64,000 nucleotides of DNA from Roseovarius litorisediminis (GTDB lineage: Bacteria > Pseudomonadota > Alphaproteobacteria > Rhodobacterales > Rhodobacteraceae): assembly GCF_900172295.1 (NCBI RefSeq), contig NZ_FWFL01000001.1, positions 186,001 to 250,000 on the forward strand, given 5' to 3'. Made by a program: the position numbers and the translations under genes. Under the pieces are notes generated by a model. That model ran no database searches, was not told the DNA's origin, and saw nothing but the letters and a program-made list of their open reading frames with translations. The first letter of the stretch is position 1, and each line of letters opens with the position of its first letter. This document shows positions 28,027 through 35,995 of this stretch, piece after piece.

Positions 28027-28268
28027 AGCGTTCCGGCATCCTGATTTCTTTCTGTTCTGTGTTGGGACGCCCGCAGCATTTGAAAGCTATGCGCGGCCCG
28101 AGATCAGGTTTTGACCCGGTAAAAATTGAATCACTCCAGGATTTGGACCGCGGTTTTGCACAACCTCAGCGCACCGCTGGCTATGGCCTTTGGGAATATG
28201 CGTTTGACAGTCGGCAGGGGCGCCATGAATAACCGGGGATGTGACACATTCTTGGCAATGGGCGGTAC

Positions 28269-30302
28269 ATGGAAGATTTTCTGGGAGCGGTGTTTCTGAT
28301 TGCGGCTTTGTTTGCCTTTGGCATGTTCAACTTTCAGAAGGATGAGCCGCTGGTCGAAGCCGGTTTACGATCACAAGCCGAGGCTATTGTCGGCCCGGCG
28401 ATACATCCTTTGTCCGTCGAGGTGAACGGCCGAAGCATCAGTGTGTCGGGTGTTGCCGACACAGAGGCGGAGCGGGAATTCATCCTGACAAATCTGCGTG
28501 AAATTGAAGGCCGGGGCAGGATCAGCAGTGCGCTGACCGTGCTGGAACCTGCAGTGCCTTATGCGCTGCACATCACCTATCAGAAGGGACAGGCGACAGA
28601 GATCGAGGGGCCTGTCCCCACCGAGCGCCAGCGCGCCGCCCTGCGCGGGGTGCTGGGCGATCGGGTTGAGGCGTTGACACTGGCGTCAGGCGCACCGGAT
28701 CTGGAATGGGGTGGTGTTGCGCTACGCGGCGCCCAGGCGCTTGTTATGTTGGAAAACGGACGTTTGGAGATGGATGGCCGCATGGTCCGGCTGAACGGCA
28801 CTGCGTTAACGCCGGAAGTCGACGCAAAGATCGGGCGGATTTTCACTGAATTGCCCGGAGGGTACGGGTTTGAAAAAAATCTGACACTGCTGGATGACGG
28901 AAGCCCGTTACGGCTGTCGGTGACGAAAATGCCGGATGGTACCCTTAAGATGTCCGGCAAGTTGCCTCAGGCACTGGAGCTGGCAGCGATTGATCAGCGC
29001 CTGTCTGAGCAGAACTTGCCGATTACACCCATCGCCGTGCCCTTTGATGGCTGGAGTGACGCATTGGCAACCGGGCTAAAAGCGCTGGACCAGTTGCAAT
29101 CAGGAAATATGACGCTGATCGGGTCAAGTTTTACCCTGTCGGGCGAGGCATGGTCGGAAACCGCGTATGAACAGGCCCATGCCCTGGTCGATCAATTGCC
29201 CGGTGCCATCAAGGCAACAACAGACATCGCACAGATGGATGACGGCGCGGCGTTTGCTTTGACAATTACCTTTGATGGCGTGGCTGCGGTGGCCCGCGGA
29301 AAAGCACCCGCTGATCTGGGGTTGCGGGTGCAGTCGGCGTTTTTGGATCACCCGGTTACCGGGCCCGATCTGGTGATTGCACAGGTTCGGGCTGGAAAGC
29401 GATGGTGGCAGGCGGCAACTGCGGGCATCGAGGCACTGAAAGAGTTGGAACACGGGGCCGTCACCTTCAGCGATGATGAGCTGACGTTCACCGGTCTTGT
29501 GTTCGATTCGGCGCGTCAGGAAAAGATGGCCGCGCAACTGGCAGCAGTCTTGCCGGACGGCGTCGAGACGCGGTTTGACCTGGACTATTACGATGATGGT
29601 ACCCCGTTTCGCCTGTCGCTTGAGTTTGATGGCAGGGATGCAATCGCCAAGGGCAAGGTGCCGGCGGCGTTGCCGATAAGCGCGCAATCCGGATTGTTGG
29701 GGGGGCCGGTATCGCCCGGGGGGCTGGTGGACGGTAAGCTGGAGGCACCTTCCGACTGGTTAGCAGCCGCGCGACTGGGTATCGGCGCGCTTGCCCTGTT
29801 TGAGAACGGGGTGCTGCAAGTGTCGGACAATCGTCTACGCCTGGAGGGGCTGCTGCGTGATCCGAATGTGGAAACGCAGATGCAGGACCTGCTGGCCGGG
29901 CTGCCAGATGGATTTGATGCCGAGACAGAGCTGGAGTTTCTGGATGACGGGCGGCCGTTCTGGTTGACGCTGACTACCGATGCAAATGGTGCAAGAGCCA
30001 GTGGCAAAGTGCCCTATGATCTGGGGCTGCAGTCGCAATCAGTGATTTTTGGCCGCGTAATTGAAGCCGGGGATCTGAACTATGCCGATGTGCCTGCAAG
30101 TCCTGAATGGTGGAATGCGGCGCGGACGGGTATCAAGGCATTGTCGATGCTGGAAACGGGAACTGTGACGATTGAACCCGGCGGCTTGATCCTGAGCGGA
30201 ACGGCGCTGGACGCGACGCGACGCGAGGCGGTAGAACGGCGTCTGGGATTTCTGCCGGAGGGGTTTGATGTATCGGCGACGATTGACCTGTCTGGCGATT
30301 AG
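28269..30302 (+). CDS. Membrane-anchored protein of about 117-residue tandem repeats (BON/OmpA-associated type)
   Basis: A 677-residue protein with one N-terminal hydrophobic segment (about 3-20). A BON-like start (HPLSVEVNGRSISVSGVADTEAE) is followed by tandem units. Each unit holds an AL..LE.G stretch, an L.G.A segment, LP.GF, a DDG.PF.L turn and GK.P..L, then a WW.AA..GI.AL helix. The DDG turns fall at residues 208, 324, 442 and 559, a period of 116-118; an earlier degenerate unit lies near 90. Similar repeats, from memory, precede OmpA domains in Rhodobacterales proteins; here the protein stops without an OmpA domain. It probably sits in the periplasm anchored to the inner membrane. Function is unknown. 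Confidence 0.75.
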   Translation: MEDFLGAVFLIAALFAFGMFNFQKDEPLVEAGLRSQAEAIVGPAIHPLSVEVNGRSISVSGVADTEAEREFILTNLREIEGRGRISSALTVLEPAVPYALHITYQKGQATEIEGPVPTERQRAALRGVLGDRVEALTLASGAPDLEWGGVALRGAQALVMLENGRLEMDGRMVRLNGTALTPEVDAKIGRIFTELPGGYGFEKNLTLLDDGSPLRLSVTKMPDGTLKMSGKLPQALELAAIDQRLSEQNLPITPIAVPFDGWSDALATGLKALDQLQSGNMTLIGSSFTLSGEAWSETAYEQAHALVDQLPGAIKATTDIAQMDDGAAFALTITFDGVAAVARGKAPADLGLRVQSAFLDHPVTGPDLVIAQVRAGKRWWQAATAGIEALKELEHGAVTFSDDELTFTGLVFDSARQEKMAAQLAAVLPDGVETRFDLDYYDDGTPFRLSLEFDGRDAIAKGKVPAALPISAQSGLLGGPVSPGGLVDGKLEAPSDWLAAARLGIGALALFENGVLQVSDNRLRLEGLLRDPNVETQMQDLLAGLPDGFDAETELEFLDDGRPFWLTLTTDANGARASGKVPYDLGLQSQSVIFGRVIEAGDLNYADVPASPEWWNAARTGIKALSMLETGTVTIEPGGLILSGTALDATRREAVERRLGFLPEGFDVSATIDLSGD

Positions 30303-30322
30303 AACCGTTTGAGCGCGCGCGC

Positions 30323-30341
30323 GATTTTTCTGCGAAAAATC
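30323..30341. repeat. Short inverted repeat after the repeat-protein gene
   Basis: GATTTTTC and GAAAAATC form a perfect 8-bp dyad around TGC, just after the stop codon of the repeat-protein gene. It is AT-rich and lies 10 nt before a stronger GC-rich hairpin, so it may be part of the same 3' end. Confidence 0.4.
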
Positions 30342-30351
30342 AGTGGGCAAA

Positions 30352-30381
30352 GAATAACCCCGCGCGATGGCGGGGTTATTC
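30352..30381. terminator. Bidirectional terminator between convergent genes
   Basis: A perfect 12-bp stem, GAATAACCCCGC pairing with GCGGGGTTATTC around a 6-nt loop, lies between the plus-strand repeat-protein gene (stop 30302) and the minus-strand methyltransferase gene (stop 30406). The AT-rich outer arms supply A- and T-rich flanks for both directions. Confidence 0.75.
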
Positions 30382-30405
30382 AGATCGTTTCAGACAGGCT
30401 GAAGA

Positions 30406-31473
30406 TCAGGCGCGACGGCGACTGCGGCTGCGGCTGCCTGCGCGTCCGCCAGAGCGGACCTCGTCGCCGGGTTTTGGCGGCGCTTTGTTGAACTTGATCC
30501 AGTTTCCGCCGTGCGGGTCGTTGTTGGTGAGAAAGTTGGCGGCCATGATTGCCTCCATTTCCTTGCCAGCACGGGGTTTGGTCGAGCCAAGCCCGAAGAG
30601 TTGGCAGAAGGTTTCGTCATCCATATCGTCGGGCAGAACCAGACCTGTAGCAGCGACTTCGGCTTTTTTGGCGTCGATTTCGGCCTGTTTTACCGGCAGA
30701 GCGATCGGGTTCATGATGGCACTGGTCATACCGGCGCCCATGGCCATCGGCAGGAAGGCGTTGTTGATGCCGTGGCGGTTGGGCAGGCCGAACGAGATAT
30801 TCGAGGCGCCGCAGGTGGTGTTCACGCCCAATTCATCGCGCAGGCGGCGCACCAGAGTGAACACCTGCAGACCGGCGGTGGCCATTGCGCCGACAGGCAT
30901 GACCAGCGGATCCACAACGATATCATGCGCGGGAATGCCGAAATCGGCGGCGCGCTGAACGATCTTTTTGGCGACCTCAAAGCGCACATCGGGGTCTTCC
31001 GAGATGCCGGTGTCATCATTCGAGATGGCCACGACGGGCACGTTGTATTTCTTGACCAGCGGCAAGACGTATTCCAGCCGGTCCTCTTCACCTGTAACCG
31101 AGTTCAGCAGCGGGCGGCCTTCACAGGCTTTCAGTCCGGCCTCAAGCGCGGCAGGTACCGAACTGTCAATGCACAGCGGCAGATCAACGAGACCCTGTAC
31201 CAACTCGACGATTTTGGTCATCAGCGGCGGTTCGGTCTCGTTCGGGTTGGGGTTGGAGTTATAGACCACACCCGCATTGATATCGAGAACAGTTGCACCG
31301 GCTGCAGCCTGGGCGACGGCGTCGGCCTCGACGGTCGAGAAATCACCCGCTTCAAGCTCGGCCGCCAGTTTCTTGCGACCTGTGGGATTGATCCGCTCAC
31401 CGATCACGCAAAAGGGTTCGTCGAACCCGATGATGGCGGTTTTGGTTTTGCTCTCGACGATTGTGCGGGTCAT
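30406..31473 (-). CDS. Methyltetrahydrofolate:corrinoid methyltransferase (pterin-binding, MtgA/MtvA-like)
   Basis: A 355-residue pterin-binding TIM barrel (dihydropteroate-synthase fold). Family marks are GERINPTGRKKL (about 25-36), ATVLDINAGV, PLCIDSS, a NSVTGEE block and GASNISFGLPNR. Such proteins swap a methyl group between tetrahydrofolate and a corrinoid protein. The C-terminus has a basic Arg/Ser tail (about 342-355). It starts 3 bp after the stop of a methylenetetrahydrofolate reductase and belongs to the same operon. With the MttB-like enzyme at 21.4 kb it could pass demethylation-derived methyl groups to THF. The family is clear; coupling to MttB is inference. Confidence 0.9.
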   Translation of the reverse strand: MTRTIVESKTKTAIIGFDEPFCVIGERINPTGRKKLAAELEAGDFSTVEADAVAQAAAGATVLDINAGVVYNSNPNPNETEPPLMTKIVELVQGLVDLPLCIDSSVPAALEAGLKACEGRPLLNSVTGEEDRLEYVLPLVKKYNVPVVAISNDDTGISEDPDVRFEVAKKIVQRAADFGIPAHDIVVDPLVMPVGAMATAGLQVFTLVRRLRDELGVNTTCGASNISFGLPNRHGINNAFLPMAMGAGMTSAIMNPIALPVKQAEIDAKKAEVAATGLVLPDDMDDETFCQLFGLGSTKPRAGKEMEAIMAANFLTNNDPHGGNWIKFNKAPPKPGDEVRSGGRAGSRSRSRRRA

Positions 31474-31476
31474 TTC

Positions 31477-32409
31477 TTATCCTTGCTGGTTGGCGGGTGT
31501 AGCTGAGCTGCCGCCGTTTTCGATAGCCCATGTGGCGTTGGTCTTGATGCCGCCGAGCGGGAAGAAGTGCACTTTGGTGATATTGAAATCCGGGTTGGCG
31601 ACCTTGTGGGCGGCCAGTTGGGTCAACACCTCTGTGGGTTCGTAGGGCAGCAGCAGCTTGGTGACGTCCATAGCGCGTTTCTGCAGGACCTTCAAAGAGG
31701 GTCCAACGCCGCAGGCGATAGCGAACTTGATCAGGGTCTGCAGTTTTGCGGGGCCGGCAATGCCAATATGGATGGGCAGTGTGATACCCGCCGCAGACAG
31801 GTCATCGGCCCATTTGATGATCGGTTTGGCGTCAAAGGCGAACTGGGTGGCCAACGCCATTTCGGCATCGGTGGTTTCCGAAAATTTGTGCTTCCAGCGC
31901 AGCGCGTCTTCGACGTTTTTCATTCCGCCCTTGGGGTCGATATCCTTGTTGCCTTCAGGGTGGCCGGCGACGTGCAGGCGTTTGAAACCAGCCTTGTCGA
32001 ACTCGCCTGATTCCAGCAATTGCATGGAGCTGTGGAAATCACCGTGTGGCTTTTCAACGCCACCGGCCAGAAGCAGGGCCTGTTCGACGCCGGCCTCGCC
32101 TTGATAGCGGGCGATCCAGTCGGCCAGGGTGGCCCGATCCTTGATGATGCGCGCAGGGAAGTGCGGCATGACAGGGTAGCCCTCTGCGGCTACGCGTTTG
32201 GCCGTGGCGACCATCTCGGTGATCGGTGTGCCTTCGATGTGGGCAATGTAGACGCGCGTGCCTGCCGGCAGAAGATCGCGAAAATCTTCAACCTTTTCAG
32301 CGGTCCGCGGCATCACTTCGATCGAATAATCCTTGAGAAATGCCTCGACCTGACCGTTGACCGGCGCGCCGCTGGTTTTCTCACGCTTGCGGAAGTTCAA
32401 AAGAGCCAT
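31477..32409 (-). CDS. Methylenetetrahydrofolate reductase-like protein
   Basis: About 310 residues of the MTHFR flavoprotein TIM-barrel family, in the divergent branch often found with corrinoid methyltransferases. Visible blocks are SIEVMPRTAEKVEDF (the family's catalytic-Glu region), YPVMPHFPARIIKD, LLLAGGVEKPHGDF and LPIHIGIAGPA. The ATG at 32409 is chosen because GGGAGG lies 5 nt upstream; the frame opens further to 32439. In a demethylating pathway the reaction would run as methyl-THF oxidation to methylene-THF. It sits between the 'virulence factor' protein and the corrinoid methyltransferase. Confidence 0.88.
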   Translation of the reverse strand: MALLNFRKREKTSGAPVNGQVEAFLKDYSIEVMPRTAEKVEDFRDLLPAGTRVYIAHIEGTPITEMVATAKRVAAEGYPVMPHFPARIIKDRATLADWIARYQGEAGVEQALLLAGGVEKPHGDFHSSMQLLESGEFDKAGFKRLHVAGHPEGNKDIDPKGGMKNVEDALRWKHKFSETTDAEMALATQFAFDAKPIIKWADDLSAAGITLPIHIGIAGPAKLQTLIKFAIACGVGPSLKVLQKRAMDVTKLLLPYEPTEVLTQLAAHKVANPDFNITKVHFFPLGGIKTNATWAIENGGSSATPANQQG

Positions 32410-32435
32410 TGCGGCCTCCCATAACGATCTGGAGC

Positions 32436-32732
32436 TCATGCCCAGCCATCATTTGCGATCAGTTGCTTGATGCGGTCCTGATCAAATTCTGCGTCCAACC
32501 GGGCCGCTTCGGATTCTGCGACGTCCGAGGGTTCCCCCTCGACCTGATAAGGAGCGGCCTTGCGCCATTCGGCAAGATAGTCATCGGTACCACCAGCGCC
32601 GGTTTTCATGGCAGCGCGGTCGATGGCCTGCTCGAATCGTTCGGGCAGCTGTTTCTTGGCGCCTTTACGACCCTTGCCGACGATGACCTGTGCCGGGATG
32701 TCCCGCCAGTAAACAATGGTAACGTCAACCAT
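32436..32732 (-). CDS. 'Virulence factor' family small protein, first gene of the MTHFR/corrinoid operon
   Basis: A 98-residue acidic, soluble protein with no signal peptide or membrane segment. The pattern VTIVYWRDIPAQVIVGKGRKG near the N-terminus matches the small family annotated, with little basis, as 'virulence factor'. It lies 26 bp upstream of the MTHFR-like gene in one operon with the methyl-THF:corrinoid methyltransferase, which points to a role in C1 or corrinoid metabolism rather than virulence. Its biochemical function is unknown. Confidence 0.78.
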   Translation of the reverse strand: MVDVTIVYWRDIPAQVIVGKGRKGAKKQLPERFEQAIDRAAMKTGAGGTDDYLAEWRKAAPYQVEGEPSDVAESEAARLDAEFDQDRIKQLIANDGWA

Positions 32733-32809
32733 GGCTGATTCCTTTTCCTCAGTGGCCCCTAACTAAAGCAGCACGCGACCGGTTCAGGGTCGGTTTTCGA
32801 CAATCCTGA

Positions 32810-32825
32810 TACGTCATGCGACGTA
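32810..32825. promoter_or_regulatory. Operator-like palindrome upstream of the C1 operon and ppx
   Basis: TACGTC-N4-GACGTA is a perfect 6-bp dyad in the 237-bp divergent region between the 'virulence factor' gene and ppx. I see no cobalamin-riboswitch core there. The palindrome could bind a dimeric regulator of the C1 operon; no candidate regulator is identified. Confidence 0.3.
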
Positions 32826-32969
32826 ATGATCATAGAGCAGGGGCAGGGGGCGGCGCCACAGGGGGCAACAGGAAAATCTTTCAAGATGGTTATCAGTGTC
32901 GCGCAGCGCTTGCGTGGCGCGACGTTAGCAACTACCTTGTGGGTAACTTGAAATGGAGGGCGTGTCGTC

Positions 32970-34082
32970 ATGACGCCCAAGCGTCCCGAAAGTGCGGGCG
33001 CGATCCCTAAACTGGTAGAGAGCCCCGCACTGAGACTGCCGGATTCCGCCGATTTGTATGCGGCGCTGGATCTGGGAACAAACAGTTGCAGAATGCTGAT
33101 TGCCCAACCGCAGGGCAATCAGTTCAAAGTCGTGGACAGCTTTTCAAAATCAGTGCAGCTGGGTGCCGGACTGGAAAGTTCGGGCCGGTTGTCGCGGTCA
33201 TCGATTTACCGAACGATTCAGGCGCTGCGGGTGTGCCGCCAAAAACTCAAGCGTCATCAGGTGCGGCGGATGCGGTTGGTGGCCACCGAGGCCTGCCGCC
33301 GGGCGACCAACGGTGTCGAATTCATGGAGCGTGTTCAGCGCGAAACCGGTCTGAAGCTGGATATCATCGAACCTCTGGAAGAGGCGCAGTTGGCGGTGGT
33401 TTCCTGTGCGCCGCTGGTGAGTCCCGTCACGAACCAGTTGCTGGTAGTCGATATAGGTGGTGGATCGACTGAACTTGTGTGGATCGACCTGCGCGATGTG
33501 CCGCCGCGGGACCGCGCGCGCGCTATCATGCGGATGCACCACGGGTTTCACAGCACCGACAACCGGTTTCCCGCGGCCAAAGTGGTGGACTGGATCAGTG
33601 TGCCTTTGGGTGTCGCAACTCTGCGCGATCAGTTTATTGATGTCGAGGATGACAGCGCGCGTTTTGCGCTGATGAGTTGGTTTTTCGAGGAAAATCTTGC
33701 TGAATTCGCGCCCTACAAGGATGAGCAGTCCCGCGAAGGATTTCAGATTGTCGGCACCAGCGGGACGGTGACTACAGTTGCGGCCAGCCACCTGGGGCTC
33801 AGACGTTATGATCGCAACAAGGTAGATGGCCTGACGATGACCAGCGACGAGATTGACAAGGTGATCCGGAACTACCTGCTGCTTGGGCCCGCCGGACGGC
33901 GCAAGGACCCGCGGATAGGAATGGACCGTCAGGCGCTGATCATGTCCGGCGCCGCCATTTTACAAGCGCTGTTGCGCTGCTGGCCTACTGACCGGTTGTC
34001 GGTGGCCGATCGGGGCCTGCGCGAAGGCATGCTTTATGCGCAAATGTCGGCGGATGGGGTTTTGAAGGATACGGTGGATTAG
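32970..34082 (+). CDS. ppx: Exopolyphosphatase / Ppx-GppA phosphatase
   Basis: A 370-residue ASKHA-fold phosphatase of the Ppx/GppA family, which degrades polyphosphate or pppGpp. The two phosphate loops are visible as ALDLGTNSCRMLIA (about 31-44) and VVDIGGGSTELVW (about 157-169), with the catalytic Glu region (EPLEEAQL) between and a GTSGTVTTVAA block later. Alphaproteobacterial members of this length lack the C-terminal HD domain. Its stop is followed with no gap by a tail-tube-like gene and then rlmE. Confidence 0.92.
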   Translation: MTPKRPESAGAIPKLVESPALRLPDSADLYAALDLGTNSCRMLIAQPQGNQFKVVDSFSKSVQLGAGLESSGRLSRSSIYRTIQALRVCRQKLKRHQVRRMRLVATEACRRATNGVEFMERVQRETGLKLDIIEPLEEAQLAVVSCAPLVSPVTNQLLVVDIGGGSTELVWIDLRDVPPRDRARAIMRMHHGFHSTDNRFPAAKVVDWISVPLGVATLRDQFIDVEDDSARFALMSWFFEENLAEFAPYKDEQSREGFQIVGTSGTVTTVAASHLGLRRYDRNKVDGLTMTSDEIDKVIRNYLLLGPAGRRKDPRIGMDRQALIMSGAAILQALLRCWPTDRLSVADRGLREGMLYAQMSADGVLKDTVD

Positions 34083-34538
34083 ATGATCGATGACGGATCT
34101 GTGCCGGCGACGGTCTGGCCCTTGCCAAAGTTTCACTTTCTAGTGACCTGGGACAAAGCCGAACTGCATTTTCAGGAGGTCTCGGGGCTGGATGCCGAGA
34201 CTCAGCCACTTGAATACCGGACGGGGAACTCGCCCGTGTTTTCAGCGGTGAAAATGCCGGGTATGATGAAAAGCGCTAACATCACGATGAAGAAAGGCGT
34301 TTTCGTCAGGGACAACGCGATTTTCGACTGGTTTTCCGAAATCAAGATGAACACGATCAAGCGCAGGAAGGTAACGATTTCACTGCTGGACGAAGGCGGG
34401 AAACCGGTGATGGTCTGGCACATCAACAATGCCTTTCCGGTCAAAATTACAAGCACTGATCTGAAGGCCGAGGGCAATGAGGTTGCGGTTGAAACACTTG
34501 AAATCGCACATGAGGGTATTTCAATTGCGAACGCGTGA
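34083..34538 (+). CDS. Phage tail tube-like protein (gp19/Afp1 family), orphan
   Basis: A 151-residue protein of the T4 gp19-like tail tube superfamily, which forms the inner tube of contractile phage tails and extracellular injection systems. Recognisable stretches are FHFLVTWDKAELHFQEVSGL, the VKMPGMMKSANITMKKGVF block and KVTISLLDEGGKPVMVWHI. No sheath, baseplate, spike or ATPase genes lie nearby. The ATG directly follows the ppx TAG with no gap, and rlmE begins 10 bp after its stop, so it sits inside a housekeeping operon. It could have been co-opted or may be a relic kept by translation coupling. Confidence 0.78.
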   Translation: MIDDGSVPATVWPLPKFHFLVTWDKAELHFQEVSGLDAETQPLEYRTGNSPVFSAVKMPGMMKSANITMKKGVFVRDNAIFDWFSEIKMNTIKRRKVTISLLDEGGKPVMVWHINNAFPVKITSTDLKAEGNEVAVETLEIAHEGISIANA

Positions 34539-34548
34539 GGCGAATTAG

Positions 34549-35271
34549 ATGGCTAAAGGGCCGGACGGCAAAAACACATCGGGGCGCGGGCAGCGTGATC
34601 TGACGGTCAAGGTAAAGACCGCGCGGGGGCGCAGGGCGTCGTCAACCCGCTGGCTGCAGCGGCAGTTGAATGATCCTTATGTCAAGCGGGCCCAGAATGA
34701 AGGGTATCGCGGGCGGGCGGCCTTTAAGATCATGGAGCTTGACGACAAGTACCGTTTTCTGGTGCCGGGCGCACGGGTGGTCGACCTGGGCTGCGCGCCG
34801 GGCGGGTGGTGCCAGGTGGCGGTGCCGCGGGTGAATGCCCTGGGCGACAAGTCGGGCAAGGCGCGCGGGACGATTCTGGGCGTCGACCTGCAAGAAGTCG
34901 AGCCGATTGCCGGATGCGAGTTTCACCAGCTGGATTTCATGGACGAAGGCGCCGATGAGATGGTCAAGCAATGGCTGGGCGGGCAGGCCGATGTGGTGAT
35001 GTCGGACATGGCGGCGTCCTCAAGCGGGCACAAGCAAACGGATCATTTGAAAATCATGGCACTGTGCGAAGCAGCGGCCTACTTCGCATTCGATGTACTG
35101 ATCGAGGGCGGTACGTTTGTGTCCAAGGTTCTGGCAGGTGGGGCCGAAGGTGAGTTGCAGAAAATTCTGAAGCAGCGGTTTACAAAGGTTGCAAACGTCA
35201 AACCCCCGGCATCGCGATCCGACAGTTCGGAAAAATTCGTTGTCGCAATGGGGTTCCGGGGAGAACCCTAA
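34549..35271 (+). CDS. rlmE: 23S rRNA (uridine2552-2'-O)-methyltransferase RlmE
   Basis: A 240-residue FtsJ/RlmE SAM-dependent methyltransferase that methylates U2552 in the 50S A-loop. The N-terminus is basic (rRNA binding), and the SAM motif is [13 protein letters not shown] (about 82-94). Catalytic residues of the K-D-K-E set can be placed at K59 (AFKIMEL), the MSDMAA aspartate and TFVSKVL. The terminal F(T)[18 protein letters not shown] is characteristic of RlmE. It ends the ppx / tail-tube-like / rlmE run. Confidence 0.93.
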   Translation: MAKGPDGKNTSGRGQRDLTVKVKTARGRRASSTRWLQRQLNDPYVKRAQNEGYRGRAAFKIMELDDKYRFLVPGARVVDLGCAPGGWCQVAVPRVNALGDKSGKARGTILGVDLQEVEPIAGCEFHQLDFMDEGADEMVKQWLGGQADVVMSDMAASSSGHKQTDHLKIMALCEAAAYFAFDVLIEGGTFVSKVLAGGAEGELQKILKQRFTKVANVKPPASRSDSSEKFVVAMGFRGEP

Positions 35272-35995
35272 AGGGTTGCGGACAGGGTTCTGTGCGGCGT
35301 CAGGGATTGCGTGGCCTGTAGCATGAACTGTTCTATCTGACTGGAATCAGCGCCGGACGCGCCGGGCATTTTACGGTTGATGGTGTCTGCCACGTCGCGC
35401 TGACGGATCAATTCAAACAGCAGCGCGTGGCGCGGCCTTGTGGCGGGTTTGAGACGTTCTTCCATGCCTTCTATGCCTTCTATGCCTTTCACACAGGTAC
35501 CCAGGATCCGTAGGTTGGCATCGAAATGAGGCAGAAATACTGCCTTTACCGCGCCAAATCGTGGAGTCTTGCGATGCGCGTGCCGTGGTCCATGCCCGGG
35601 CCGCACGCATCAAATCGTCCGCGCCTGAGGGTGAATTCCAAACGACTGGCCGGTTCACTAACCGTCTCCTCGCCCTCAAGCGCTTCCAACACGGCCTTTG
35701 CCTTGAACCTCTGGATGATTTCGCGTCCGTTTCGACATGGCCGATCTCCTTCACTTTGAAGACCGGCAGACAACAAATAGCAGCTAACGTCAGCGCTCGA
35801 AATTCGGGGGGTAAGCGAACCGGCCCATAATGGACACTCGATAAAGTCTCGATATTCTGCATCCGAAACCCGCTTTGCCGACATTCGCTTTAGCTACAAA
35901 TGTCATCCGCACCCACCGCAGAGAATGTCTGTTCCGGCCGGGCGCGGGAATAGTCGGTTTTTTGGCGTTCTGGACATGACGAAGGCAAGAGAAAG
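35272..35995. other. 724-bp gap with remnants, left junction of the catabolic island
   Basis: No intact gene is convincing here. The minus strand holds a frameshifted IS3-type orfA remnant (separate entry). A 9-bp unit (TCTATGCCT) is repeated three times at 35461-35487. A 112-codon minus frame ending at 35268 matches no family I know. The stretch separates core gene rlmE from the island's HMG-CoA reductase. Confidence 0.6.
35632..35738 (-). pseudogene. IS3-family transposase OrfA remnant (frameshifted)
   Basis: A minus-strand ATG at 35738, with GGAGA 7 nt upstream, opens MSKRTRNHPE. After a shift of one base the frame continues FKAKAVLEALEGEETVSEPASRLE. Together these reproduce the start of an IS3-group OrfA (helix-turn-helix, pattern FKAK.ALEAL.GE.T..ELA). 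The rest of OrfA and all of OrfB (DDE domain) are gone. It marks past insertion activity at the left side of the island. Confidence 0.65.

Noticed and set aside
32733..32969. Possible cobalamin riboswitch before the corrinoid/MTHFR operon (a GCCACTG string is present on the minus strand)
   Set aside because: The conserved B12-box core and flanking helices could not be found; the heptamer alone is likely chance.
35272..35606. Minus-strand 112-codon ORF next to rlmE
   Set aside because: No recognisable family or clear start; it lies in a stretch with IS relics and a 9-bp tandem repeat, so coding status is doubtful.
35272..35995. attL copy of the tRNA-Ser 3' end at the left island junction
   Set aside because: Read by eye on both strands; no clear match to the T-arm/acceptor sequence was found, so the left boundary remains approximate.
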